64,000 nt of DNA from Setophaga petechia. Taxonomy: Eukaryota > Chordata > Aves > Passeriformes > Parulidae. The stretch covers positions 10,206,758 through 10,270,757 of the forward strand of contig JANCRA010000014.1 of the NCBI GenBank assembly GCA_024362935.1, written 5' to 3'. A model generated the notes under the pieces. That model did not search any database, was not told the DNA's origin, and was given only the letters and a program-made list of their open reading frames with translations. This document shows, one piece after another, positions 1 to 11,700 of the stretch (the first letter of the stretch is position 1; each line of letters begins with the position of its first letter). The position numbers and the translations under genes were made by a program.

Positions 1-599
1 TCTGTGTTGAGGTGCTGGCATCTGAATCTCATATGAAGCAAAGTAGATTCTAGCTTTTAAAAATAGAAGCAGAATAAAAGTTTGACCTATTTTAAAAGGA
101 TTCAATGAAAATACAAACAGTTGTCATGTTGTATTAAATATTATTAGTGTCAAACGAGGGAATTAAGGATCTGGGGAGTTTTTCTTCTACCCAACACTAT
201 TTTTTTCCCCGTCATTTTGCAAGGGTTTCATGAGGCAGATGCAGATGGGAAGCAGGTGAGGTTTGGGGGAGATTGAAGGGCAGTGTGACTGGGGGGAACA
301 CTATTTCTGACCTCTACAAAAGCAAGTTGTGCATGGAGAGGACAACAACAGCAAAGGGTGCTGCACTGCCCACCTTCCCCAGGACTGTGGTTTTGATCTG
401 CCCGGCTGCCTCGTGCCGTGCTCATCATCTGCAGGCGCTTTGTGCCTCAGCCACACAGCAAACCCCATCTGCTCCATTTAATGATTTCTGTTTGATGAAT
501 TTTTCTGTATTCATAAAGGGAGATGCTGTCACAAGGGACAGCCTCAAGCACACCCACCCCTACAATCTTTATCAAGCTCCCAGCCATAATCATTCAGGC
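1..599. other. Unique non-coding sequence, nothing recognised
   Basis: AT-rich at first, then of mixed composition. I see no repeat family, splice-flanked frame or RNA gene. A 132-codon open frame spans 273-671 but has no recognisable domain and is overlapped by another frame on the opposite strand, so I treat it as chance. Confidence 0.5.
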
Positions 600-1150
600 T
601 CAGCTCCTAATATAACACAAGCCCTGCAGAACTGGGGGTTCGCTGGCAGCCGCCTTCTGATTCTTTCATAAACTGTAATTCTGATGCTGCAGGTTTAATT
701 AAGTACGTGGCAGTTAATCAGCCACTGAAAACAGGGGCCTCCACTGGGGAATTACCTGAGTGAAAACAGACCAAACATGAAGGGGCTCCCTTGAAACTCT
801 AGTACTTGTGCTTCTACGGTGAAATGGAAAGAAAGTTATCAAATAAAATCTGTTTGCTTGTGGCTGTACTGTGACAGCTTTGTTAGTCCTAACAGATGAC
901 AAGGATTATTCAATCAATATAGATTTACCTTGAGAGTTTTGCTGTTTTCAGGCACCTCCAGGAAAATGACAGCCATTAAATATGTACAAAGGCCAGTCCA
1001 GGGCCTGTGGCCTCTAGCTTTAAGCTGCTGCCTTTTCTGAGTTATGTCAGGATCAATTTTTTCTAATAGATATCACTTATCCTACATGATAATCAGGCTA
1101 TCATAGTCCATTGATTACATGACAGCCTGATTTAGGTCTGGTCTAGAAGA
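600..1150. promoter_or_regulatory. CNE-like block (candidate regulatory element)
   Basis: Unique sequence with AT-rich homeodomain-type words (TTTAATTAAG near 693, TTGATTAC near 1112) and no decayed-repeat character. It contains a hairpin at 1091-1132. The look is that of vertebrate conserved non-coding DNA, but conservation itself cannot be seen from one sequence. The function is unknown and the call is an inference. Confidence 0.25.
1091..1132. repeat. Short inverted repeat / hairpin
   Basis: AATCAGGCTATCAT at 1091-1104 and ATGACAGCCTGATT at 1119-1132 are reverse complements at 13 of 14 positions, separated by a 14-base loop. The outer nine base pairs are perfect, and pairing stops abruptly beyond the arms. 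The stem is too short for a typical microRNA precursor. It could be a protein-binding dyad or a remnant of a repeat. Confidence 0.6.
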
Positions 1151-4100
1151 TAAGAAACACAGGGAAATCTCTTGCCTGTATTATCAGGGAATTCAATTCC
1201 TCTTTTGGAACTTTCCCCTGAAGTTATTTCGTGTGCGCAGAAGCCAAGTGAGCTGTGTTGACCAGTCACCCTCCCTCACACACCACCCTCACTCCTTTGT
1301 GGAATTGCAGGGAACCAGAGCTGAAAACTTGAATCCAGCATTTTTTTGTCATCTGAGTAGTGGAAAGGCAGTCTGAGTCTGTTAGCACTGATTGCTGGTC
1401 CAGTATGAGGTTTTGGTTCATTTGAAGGATCCACTAGACTTGAGAACCATTGTATTTAGGTAGATCCCTGTTTTGGGGTCTGGGTCGGGTGAGTGTGATA
1501 AAACAGAAGTGCAAAATGGCATCTTCTCTATGTATGACTCAAAATGTCACATTTTTGTTTCTATTAACAAGGCTTTCTTGATATGTCTTGATATTAATGC
1601 TACTGTGCTTATTGTGGTGCTGGGGTTGAGGTTCTGTGCTTTTCAGGGTATGCAAAAAGGCTGAAGAAAGGCATTTGTATCTGAAATGTCCAGAAAACCA
1701 CTCCAGTGCTCTTGGGTGAATGAGAGCCTGGTAGCTGCAGTCACACTGGTGAAAACTGAGGAAACACCCTCCCTTGTTGTGAGGCATCCTTTAAACTCTC
1801 ACCTAGCTGCTCATGCACCAGCTTTTACTTCCCATAAGGGCTGGAATTAATCTTGTGCATCATCTTCTGTGAACAGTCTTCTCTCTATGTCTGTGGATCC
1901 TACTGTGAGACTTAGAAAGGAGAAAAAAGGGGGGAAAATAGACCTGCCTGCTTATGTTTCAGTATGCTGCTGCAAAGGTTTCTAACTTATTTAACATTCA
2001 GATTCCAAGCTAAGAGTATGTTAGTTTTCAGAGCAAAACAAAAATTGTATATCCAGATGTGGTGTTGGAGTAGCTACAAGATATATTTGTCATTATTGCT
2101 TTTTGTTATTATTGCTTTTTTTATATAGTCTGATCTTATAGTTCCTTCATCTTTCAATCTGTGCTTCTAAGCAAGAGTGTAATAATTCTCAGTCTTTACT
2201 GACAATTTTATTTAACTACAGATCAAACATATATGGGAGTTTTGGGGGTTTTAAGTTGTTTGTTTTTACCACAAAACAATTTGTAAACATAGCAAAGCTC
2301 TAATTTCAAGCAAGAGGGTGAGATACTGATTTTAGTATGTTAAAGAGCATACTGGTGTTCACTGGGGAACCTCTGGTTTCTCTTTTAAGACCCAGTAAAC
2401 TTTGTTTTCTGTAGCTCTTACAGTCTTTTGTTACGTGTTTATTTTGAATTTATAAAAGATCAAGGTGCTATAGATCACATCAGTGTATAGGAATAGATAA
2501 AACTGTGCTACACTGAACTTTACTAATATATAAATAGAAATACTAAAGAAAATGCTACAGTATGATCCAACTATCAAACAAATCAAATCTATGTTTCATG
2601 TGAGAAAATACAATGAAGTCCAAATATTATGGGGGAAAAAAGGCATTTTTGTTTCACTAAGGTGTACATGTTAAATAATCAAAGGATTCAACATGACAAT
2701 ATGGTTATAGATAGTTATCTTAAGTGCCTTCTGTGGTGAGGAACCGAAATTAAGAACTTGAACAAAACATGATACATGAAAGTGCAGGTTCTACAAACAC
2801 TGGGTTGCTTATTAAAACTACTTTGATCCCTCGTTTCTTTGATATCCTAGGTCTTATAAAGAATTCACTTTCAGGGGTAAATATAGGTAGTTCAGAGAGA
2901 CTTTATGACATACTGTACATACTGCTCTTTCAGAGACACTTTTTAATTACTTAAGAAAAAAAAATGCAGCAAGAGAAAAATGCTGATAGAGTCACTATCT
3001 ACTGATGTTAGTTTTCAACTGCTGATTATTTTGGTGTAACCTATTTGAATAATTCTCTTCTCAGAAGCAGGTCAGGCTTGGGAATCTGAACATATCTGCT
3101 AATATTCCAGATTAGAAGGATGAGACATTGGTTCACACAACAGATGTGGTATATTCTTGTCCCTAAAAAGATCACATATTTGCTTGTTTCTCAAATATTA
3201 GCCAGGCACCTGCTGGAAAAGCTGGATTTTTTGCTGTTGTTCACTGCCTTGGTTCCCTGAGCAGGACTGTAGGGAATTCTCAGAGAAGAATGAATATTAT
3301 TAACCTTTATTCTCCTTTTTTAATCACTTTGGTATCCAGTTTTCTAGTCACTGGGGCCTGCATGAGGTTGGAGGTAGTTCCAATGAAAATACATAATTCT
3401 GTTTTCAAATACATTGCTTTATTTTTTACCTTTGTTCTTTGAAACTACTCTCAGCAAATCCAGGGCACTGTCAGGGCCCCTGCACAGACTCTTGTGTTCT
3501 AGAAGTGTGGATTTGGATCTGACTTTTGCGTTGAGGCTTTTCTGCATAACCTGGTGCTGTGATGTGGGGCTGAGCGGAGGGAAAGATCAAGTTCAGGTAA
3601 CAGACCATGGTCTCTTTGTAATGGGTAACTGCACTGCAGGCCAAACCTTTATTTTATAAACTTCTGTGGGGTAGACTTCTGGCAGCCCAAAATCTTCAAC
3701 ATACCTTTTTACACCTAGGAATGTGAAAGGATGGCTTTGACTGAGCCCCTTTTCCCCAGTTTTGAATGCTGTGTGGATGAACAGGTATGGCTTGTGTCAG
3801 AAGTGTAATGATTATTAGGCAACATAAAATCTGGATTTGAAATGAACCATTGAAATAGAATCTCAGTATGCCTTGGGTATTTAGGGGAAAGGGGCTCTTG
3901 TGTCATTTTGGTCAGATGAGCTTGAAAATGAAAATAAAAAATACACTATCTGAAGCTGGGTGCTGAAAACACATTGCAGTCAGATCCAGTCTTTGATACA
4001 AAGTGCAGTCATATTTTGACCTGCATATTTTTGGCTTTAAAGTATGATTGGGATGCTCACTATTTTCTTGAGTCAAAAGTACCAACCAAATGAAAATTAG

Positions 4101-4190
4101 GAATCTCTAGAATGTACTCAAGTGAAAATCCTGAAACAGCTTTATTAGATCAACTCTGTTTCTTTCATTATTTCTCTTTTTGGTTTTGTG
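1151..4190. other. Unique AT-rich non-coding sequence
   Basis: About 3 kb with no recognised gene, RNA or interspersed repeat. Several short frames occur (for example 81 codons at 3414-3659) without similarity to any family I know. Small A runs are present, such as near 2955. Confidence 0.5.
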
Positions 4191-4275
4191 AGATTTTTTG
4201 GTGGTTTTTTGGAGGTTTTGGGTTGGTTTTTTGGTTTGGTTTTTTTTTTCCCCTTTTCTTTTTTTTTTTTGCAAC
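4191..4275. repeat. T/G-rich low-complexity tract
   Basis: A run built of irregular TTTTGG and GGTTTT units passes into long T stretches broken by CCCC. The open frames through it on both strands (4107-4300) are composition artefacts: mostly Phe/Gly one way and Lys/Asn the other. Confidence 0.8.
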
Positions 4276-4880
4276 AAACAACTTAAAACTAAAAACATAA
4301 AGCAATCTCAGATTCCAGACAAAAGCATTTATTAATGATATAAATGTACTCTCACTGTTAGGCAGATTGATACTGTCAAAAAAATTGCCACATTACCAGA
4401 GATAGTTCATTCTGAAAATTGAACTGATGCACTGCTGAATGGGTTTTATTTCCCCTTTCAATATAGGTACCTTATTGAAATAGTATTTTTCTACCAGATT
4501 TTCCTGTTATTTTTTTTTTAATTAAAGAAGTTAATTAGCAGATGATAAATGCAGTCTGGAAGGATGTTCATGTTTCCAAAACCCAAACAGATCCCTCAGT
4601 GCAGGCTCATTTGTGATTTCTTTGCAAGGCAGAGCTCTGGTTCCCCTGCTCTAAATTCCCTTTTCCGTTTTTGAGCTGACAAGCCTGGCAGCAGCAGAGC
4701 CTGTGACACCCAAATGAGCAGCTCCAGCTCACCCATTACACCCGGGGCATTTGGTGAAAGTGCAAATCTCACACAGCCCTTGGCAAGGCAGGAGAGCACC
4801 TGTGTGCAATGCCTTCACATGCAAGAGCATCTCTGCAGCTCTCCCTGCAGATCATCCTTTGCCCTAATCCACCCTTGAAA
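4276..4880. other. Unique non-coding sequence, nothing recognised
   Basis: Mixed composition, AT-rich to about 4550 and then more GC-balanced. No repeat family, gene or notable motif was seen. Confidence 0.5.
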
Positions 4881-5270
4881 ACAAATATAACTTCCTTTAT
4901 TTCTTGTGTCTCCTTCTGTTTCTATCCACTAGACCATGCTGCCTTTCATTAATTAATTACCTGTCAAATAAACTATTGCAGTTAATTGTTCTATTAATCT
5001 AAAGGGTAACTATGACTCAGCTTAGTAATATTTTGAAATCCATGGAAGATATTTTTCAGTTTTTTGAATCTGTAAAGCACTTCTGTGATCAATCCATGTT
5101 ATCTAATGCAATTTCTATAATAATTTAATTTTTGATTTCCATACTTAAGGTGTTTATAACTAATTAATGAATATTCTTTTGGAGATTATTTATGGATTTG
5201 TATTAGCATTGTGTATTCTTTGTGTTACAGTTCTTGGAATGCTACTATTAAACAGGTGTCTGTGTTCCCT
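4881..5270. promoter_or_regulatory. Homeodomain-motif-rich CNE-like block
   Basis: Overlapping TAATTA cores run through 4949-4960 (TTAATTAATTAC) and abut CTGTCA at 4961-4966, the reverse complement of the MEIS/TGIF-type core TGACAG. Further AT-rich cores follow near 4980 (GTTAATTG), 5160 (CTAATTAATG) and 5180. Adjacent homeodomain and TALE cores are a familiar enhancer grammar. AT-rich DNA yields TAATTA by chance often, so the regulatory call is an inference. Confidence 0.3.
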
Positions 5271-5690
5271 CCTTAAATCTTCTAATATTTTTGTGGATAG
5301 CAGATGATGGACAGCTGGAAAAAATGAGAGTTTAAAACCAAGAAGATTTTTTTTTATTTTTAAATTATAACCTCTACTCTCCATCTTCAATATCTCATTG
5401 TGATCAAGAATTTAAGATCTCCCTTTGAAAGACTTTTATATTAATAAACCATTTCAGACATGTTTAACCACCTCACATATAATAGAATTCCTTCAGACAC
5501 AGAAGATATAAAAAGTAATGTAGTTTTCCCTGAGTTGTTATATCACTGTTAGAGTATGCAAGCTCCACATTAATTGACACTCAAAAAAGCACATAATTTG
5601 TCATTTCCAGGTGGAGGGGAACCAAAACAACGTCCCTGTAAATGCAGTCCTGTTTGGGGTAGTCTGTGGAGTGTGCTTCATTCTCTTTCT
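5271..5690. other. Unique non-coding sequence, nothing recognised
   Basis: AT-rich, with no repeat family, gene or structured element seen. Confidence 0.5.
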
Positions 5691-6030
5691 CCCTCTTTTA
5701 TTTAAGTGACTTAGATCAAACATTCAAGCACCGTCTGTAACTAATATTGTTTCCTGGCCTAAACAGATAATTGCCCTTCTGGATGTATAAAAGATGTCTC
5801 ATGGAGCAAAGTGAAATATCATTAATAAAGGAGAATGATTTACTCACGAATTCTTCAAGAAGTAAGATTAATAAGCCATCCCCTGGTGTTAGATATAATC
5901 TTCAGATCTCTCTTCACTGCATGACTTATTTTTGCAACAACTGCACTATTCAATCATTAATCATTACACTCAGTGAGCAGTTTATCTGTGCTAATGTGCA
6001 TGCTATACACAAACAACATCTCTCTCTTAC
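5691..6030. promoter_or_regulatory. CNE-like block
   Basis: Unique, well-mixed sequence dense in ATTA words (near 5820, 5866, 5950-5965) plus GATAA-type words (near 5765). It lacks simple repeats and transposon remnants. The 90-codon frame at 5771-6043 overlaps a frame on the other strand and has no recognised domain. The regulatory reading is an inference from composition only. Confidence 0.3.
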
Positions 6031-7228
6031 TCCTGAAGAATGAGGAGGAGGAAAAGTAGGCACTACAGTGTGATGGGAATGAAATAAAATGAGGCTGCCA
6101 TATGATACATACGTTTTCATTCCAGATATAGCAACTTCAGTTAGAAGGTATCTCTTTCCTAATGAAAGCAAGATTGCATTTCAATGTGGAGTAATGGTTG
6201 AAGGGAGAAATCGTGTGAGGGCCTTAAAAATACATCTGTTGTCTTACCTATTCCTGTGAGAGTGGAGACACAGCTTTGGCTCTTACCTGTGTGCCAATAA
6301 GGTAACCTGTGTTCCCCAGAGCAGTTCAGCTAGGCTAGCACTGAACTCCATGTGGGCTAATTTATCTTGAATTTAAACCTACTTTTATAGGGCACAAGCC
6401 TGAGCATAGACCACTCCAGAGATGAACTGGAGAGGAGATGAGAACTGCTTTGTTTAGCAGTTGTTGGATGAATTTTGGAGCCTGCATGAACCCTGTGGGT
6501 GTTGGCAGTCTGTGTAAGGGGGGTGCATAGCAGGTCCCCCTTTGGTTTTATTAGTAAAAATGATGTGGCAGTAAAGTAAGCATTTTACATAGCAGAGGGT
6601 TTTGTCATAAGTAATAGAGCTGAACTCCATTAGCAGTGACAGAATAGTGCAAACCACCCAGTCCAGTTTGGAGTTTGTCTTCCAGCAAATTTGTCTCACT
6701 TTTGCTTCATCTTTAGAAAACTGACTTGTCAGACAGCTAATGAAATAGGTAGTAAAACTGTCATCAAGGAGGGGACTCATTTGTTTGAGATACAATATTT
6801 CTGATCTACCTGGACCTATAATTATAATAAAATAGTAAAGATTATTAGCTACATACAATCTGACAGAAATGGGAAATTCAACTCTTATTTTAAAATCCAA
6901 TTAGTTTTCATATACAAATATCCACCAGTACTCTAGATACACAAATCAGTTTAATTTGTTTCTTCTAAGTACTAGCAATAAATATTTCTATTATACTTCA
7001 TTTTTCTTGTTGTGCATGCTGACAAGCACCTGACAATTCAGTTACAGCTGTGTAGCTGAACCAAGTGCTCATGATTAGGAGTTCATTGTGTTTTCTAACC
7101 AAAAAGAGCAGTGGAGGGAGAATGGAGCAGGGAAACCCCAATCCAGTCTCTGCTACTCTCCTGCACCTGCAATGAGTGAAGTGTGGAATGAGATAAGATC
7201 TATCCTATGTGGGCAAAGCCAATGAGTT
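6031..7228. other. Unique non-coding sequence
   Basis: Holds the longest open frame of the window (148 codons, minus strand, 6454-6900). Its translation has no recognisable domain or signal and no promoter context. A minus-strand donor-like site (CAG then GTAAGA in minus-strand reading) lies near 6285 without a convincing acceptor. No gene is called. Confidence 0.5.
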
Positions 7229-7246
7229 AAAAAAAAAAAAAAAAAC
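7229..7246. repeat. Poly-A run (18 A)
   Basis: Eighteen consecutive A residues. No LINE or SINE body is recognisable on the upstream side, so this is not evidently a retroposon tail. Confidence 0.9.
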
Positions 7247-7510
7247 TTAGAAGAAATTTCAAATTTAGTCTGGTTCTTCTCTGCCCCTGCATAAGGTTTT
7301 GGTGAGTGAAAGAGCTCAAGACTTCTGTAATGGAAAAAGATGTTCTGAGGGAAAGTGAAAACACATGGTTTTAAGTGATTGTTAGCATTTTAGAAAGATA
7401 GCATAAAATAGGAAGGGGGACAATTAAACATAGGAAATAGCTGTTGCGTTTCCACATCCCATTATTTTGAAGTAATTGAAAATGTTCCATTGATCTTGGT
7501 TTTTTTGCAG

Positions 7511-7663
7511 GGGAAAACTTGTTCAGAAACATTTTATTGGAGCCAATATCTATGTATCAAGAATCTTTCCTAATGACTGGATATTGCTTAGTAACTGGAA
7601 ATTTAATAATATTTTTGCCATAAATGCCAAGCTTACCTCTCTTGAAGAAGCATGAAGAATAAA
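7511..7663 (+). other. Candidate terminal exon or chance frame
   Basis: A good acceptor (TTTTTTTGCAG ending at 7510) opens a 47-codon frame from 7512 that begins GKLVQKHFIGAN and stops with TGA at 7653-7655. AATAAA follows at 7658-7663, almost on top of the stop. Acceptor, frame, stop and polyadenylation hexamer in this order resemble a 3' terminal exon. The peptide matches no family I know, and a frame this long arises by chance in AT-rich DNA. Confidence 0.12.
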
Positions 7664-8340
7664 TATTAATTAATACAATAGCAGAGTAGCATTCTTGTTG
7701 TGGAGTTAAAGCATGAGACACAGTGTGTAAGTAAATCTGAACTGGCTCTGGGGAAAACCCTCTGGTACATGCTAAAGTCCCACAGATGAGAGTTCAAGCT
7801 ATTTTTTATCCATTGGCTCTTAGTGCGGGCATTGGTCTGGAGGGCTGCTCAGACACCTGCAAGTCCTTCAGAGCCAGCTCGTTTTCTACACATGAGCATT
7901 GCTTTGTGTTGTGTCAGAAGGGCTCTCTGAGCCAAAAACCTCGGCAAAACCATTATTCCCTTCTGGAATCAGCTGCCACTGGAGAGACAGGGCAAGAATC
8001 AAAGCTTAGGTTTCTGATGTATCTTGTGTGGCTGCAGTTTTGGGCTGGGAAGCACCTACCTATTTCATCCATTATGAGTTGTGCTGTCTAATTAAATGAG
8101 AGCTTATCTGTCTTTCCTTGACTTCAGAGTTTGAGAGGTTTTTCTTACTGGCTAAATGTCTTAGGAAGCTTTAACTGAGCTTGCTTACTTATTGTGGAAA
8201 GACCTGACTCCTTCCTGGTGATCTACCTGACCCCAATAGCAAGGTACTGAGCAAAGTGAAAAATGGTCACAGCATCTCCATTTTCAGCAGGAGTGGTGGC
8301 ACTGGCTGCTTCTCCCTTCCTGTGGGTGTGATCGTCATAT
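7664..8340. other. Unique non-coding sequence, nothing recognised
   Basis: Mixed composition. A 101-codon frame (7786-8091) shows no recognisable domain. No repeat family was identified. Confidence 0.5.
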
Positions 8341-8760
8341 AATTGTCATGTCATGTGTTTGTCCAGCTTCTACCAGCACCCACGCAAAAAGTGTGATCAT
8401 TAAATGTGCACTGCAGCTATTGAATGAGTACCCAGTTACACAGGAACGTGCCCTAGTTTGGATCAAGGGCTGCATTCAGATCTGGCAGGTTTATGGCGGG
8501 TTCCCACAGCAGCACCAAATCCCTGTTTGTGAACGAGAGAATCCTAGTTTGTTTCATATTTACAAACCACACTGTCATTGCCACTGATGCAGTATCAGCT
8601 GTGATAATTATCACTGTGCCTTCAGCTTCAACAGAGCAGACATTTGTCTGATCCATGTGGAGGGTTGCCAAGTTGGCTTGTGGTATACTTGCTGAAATTA
8701 GATGGCTTTTTTCAGCTTGGATTGCACCAACACCCACTCATGTTAACTGTGAAGGAATTA
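8341..8760. promoter_or_regulatory. CNE-like block with central palindrome
   Basis: Unique sequence with overlapping frames on both strands (8348-8587 plus, 8453-8737 minus), neither recognisable as protein. The part around 8570-8650 has an E-box-like CAGCTG at 8597-8602 directly joined to the perfect palindrome at 8601-8614. A regulatory role is inferred, not shown. Confidence 0.28.
8601..8614. repeat. 14-bp perfect palindrome GTGATAATTATCAC
   Basis: The sequence equals its own reverse complement over all 14 bases and is centred on the homeodomain core TAATTA. Such a site could bind a homodimer of a paired-type or related homeodomain protein. That is known for the class and not shown here. 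Confidence 0.8.
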
Positions 8761-11700
8761 GTGTGGTTAAAATGACATTTCTTATGTTGTCTTATGAAAT
8801 TTGAGTTCTGAATTATGAATTACAGTAATATGACTTCTGTTCCATTTAGTGACTTGGTGGAATGTAGCGTTAAGATATTTTGACCTTTTTTGGCAATTGT
8901 AACTTGGAGAAGGTGGTAGCTGTAGATAAAATTAGAGGATACTCTCATGTTAACAAAATTAAGGTTGCAAACTTTGGTTTTACAAAGTAAACTTTTGCGT
9001 TTCCAAGCTGCCTGGTGGTCTGTTCCAGTTTGTGTTTTTTTCCAATACGCTGCCTAAAAACCCTTTCACTTAATTTGCCTTAAGAAAACCTTATTTAAGG
9101 AGAATTTTTGCTGTGGATTAATCTTTATTCATTGGGAGAAAATAGAATCTATCTGATATTCAGAAGAGCACTTTCTCTAATAAGATTAGGTCACGTCCAC
9201 ATGTGGCAGTAGTGAGGTTTTTGAGAGTCTTTAGCACTGTCCTCTTTTCTTCCAACTGAAGATTCATGGGTGTTTTTACCAGTGGCTTTCGTGGGAGGAG
9301 GATTAAGCCAATACTTCTGAAAATCCCAGTTGGGACATTTTTCCTTGTAATAGTCCAAGGCTGAGCCACATGGAGAAATCAAGGCGTCTGTTTCCTCTGT
9401 ATAATTGAGAATACCTCTCAAGAGCCAGAGAGGCAGAGGGGAGAAAAAAATAAATCCTGCTTGTGTGAAATCTAGAGAAATAGCTTTGTTGGTCAATAAT
9501 TCTGGAAAGATGGCTTTATTTTTCCAAATCAAGTCAGAATATAGATGTTAGGAGTTGCCTTTCCCAAACCAATCACTGGAGGAGGTCATACAGCTCCCTA
9601 CTACTGAGCATTGAATCTTGGATAGAATAAATGCACGCACTGGCTTGACCTCATGAGTTTCCTTTATGGTTCATTTTCATCACTGTCCTTTATGCTGGTC
9701 TCTGTGGGATCCAGGAGCTGACCCAGACTAAGCAGCAGAGGAAGGGCAGGGTGTCCCTTGTGGGGCTGTTACTGCTGCAGCTGAGCAAAACCCCTTAATG
9801 ACTCCAGTAGGTTTGCCTGGGCTTTGCAGTGGGAGAGAATTTCACCCTGCAAATAAAGAGCGATGGCCAGTGCAGCTCACAGGGATACACAGAGCAACTT
9901 AATTATGTTCAGCACAAGTTCAAGCAGTATCTGTAGGTAACGTATGTGACTTCAGAGGCAGAGGTTCAGAAAAGTGGATTTTATATTTTGGTGGACTATA
10001 AACTTGCAGATGATAGCACACATTAATCTAGTTAACACTAAAAGCAAGTTCATCAGTTATCCCATGGAAAATACAGTTGTGTCCTATAGTTGACATCAAT
10101 CACTGGAATGGATCAATGTTTTTCAATAAGAAAATGAACAAAGATATCATTTCTTGCCAAAAGGATATTTCTACTGGAAATGGCGGTTACTGGCAACCTT
10201 TTTGTTTTCATTGAAAACTCCAAGACTGAAAATTCTTGATTTCCAGCCTGTCAGTTAAAGCACAAAAACTTCTATAAAAAAACTTTAGTGAAAGCATTGT
10301 TCTCATAAATCTTTTTTTATGAGAACTGAAAACATTTCCTGCTCAACTTTGTGGTTTTTAAATTTAGAATTTTTACCTATACTTTGCCCTGAGGTGGGTT
10401 GTGCCCTGCTGTCACTGAAGCACTGACATGGGTAGCTGTTCCAGGCCACGCCATGTTGACGATGCCAGATTGTAAACACGAATGTTTGGAAAGTGCAGGA
10501 GCACAAATTCAGACTCAGTTGTGTGAAACTTCCGTGAGTTAACTTCACTGTTGTTTCTCTGAATTCATGGAGTGTAACGGGCCATGAATCAGTAATTTTC
10601 ATTCACAAAAGGACTTGTTGTATATATTCAGGTCCCCCTGACAGTGCTGTAAGCAGCATTGCCTATTAAGCTTTCTAAACTATTTAAACTAGGTCAGAGT
10701 GAGGGAAAACTGTACCAACATTATGATTAAAAGGCACCAGTATAACGATCCTAGATAGCATTGTTGTCTTTGTTCCCATGAGTCACTGCCTAACAATATG
10801 GTTATTTTAGCTCTGTGACTTCTTCAAAAAGAAGAGCTTTGCCCACATCTTCTTTTAAAAAAATTATCAGCTCTCTTACCCCCTTCCTACTAGATTATAT
10901 GCTGTTGATGATTTGTGAGAAAATAAGTGTGCACACTTTAATTTTAGTCTGTCTCTTTTGCCCCTTATTTGAATTACTAATGTGCCTTCCGTTTCCTTGT
11001 AAGGGTCTGTGTGTTGGCTGGTAAAGACTGCATCTTTACCAAATACAAAATAGCAGCTCCCTGAAATGCTGCCAGGAAAATGCTTGCCAGGTTTATTTTT
11101 TTCTTGGGTTGATTTTTGCTCCTCTTTTTTCTTTTTCTTGTGGAGGAAGAGAGTAAACGAAGCACCCAAGATTTTATGTTTGACCCTAATCAGTTTTCAT
11201 AACAATGAAAGAGTCCCTATTGCATGAATATTAAATTTTGATGAAGCTTTTATTTTGAGGCTGTAGATTTAAGACAGCTTGGTAACCAGAACTCCTCTGT
11301 TCTGTGTCAGCTCTCTGTGAGATACTGAATATTATAATTTCTATATTTGCTGCTCAGATGTCATTTAATATTAATATGCAAAATACTCATTCCCTTTAAA
11401 AATAATGTTCTTATTGTATGATTTATTTGATGTGGAAGTCAGAGTTTTGTCTTTTCTCACATAAAATAAAGCACCTTTCAGAGGGAGATGATCTGTTTCT
11501 TCCTGTACGTGTGGCACAAAATGTCAACATTCTTCCTGTCACTCGCAGACTCAGTGAACAGTGAAGCAAACATCAGGCACTCCTTGTGTTAAGAGCAATG
11601 GGCAACTATTGAGTTTTTGTTTTCAGTAATGTTACCAGAAATCTGAAACGTTCAAGGACTTGCAGGCACTGCAAAAATTTCTTATTCGTCGTCCTGTGGA

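Noticed and set aside
273..671. 132-codon plus-strand frame
   Set aside because: No domain and overlapped by another minus-strand frame. Composition is ordinary non-coding.
4107..4300. Phe/Gly-rich and Lys-rich short frames
   Set aside because: Produced by the T/G-rich low-complexity tract.
6270..6300. Minus-strand CAG|GTAAGA donor near 6285
   Set aside because: No convincing minus-strand acceptor at a sensible distance. Taken as an isolated donor-like word.
6454..6900. 148-codon minus-strand frame, the longest of the window
   Set aside because: No recognisable domain, no promoter or splice context, and frames of this length are expected by chance in 64 kb.
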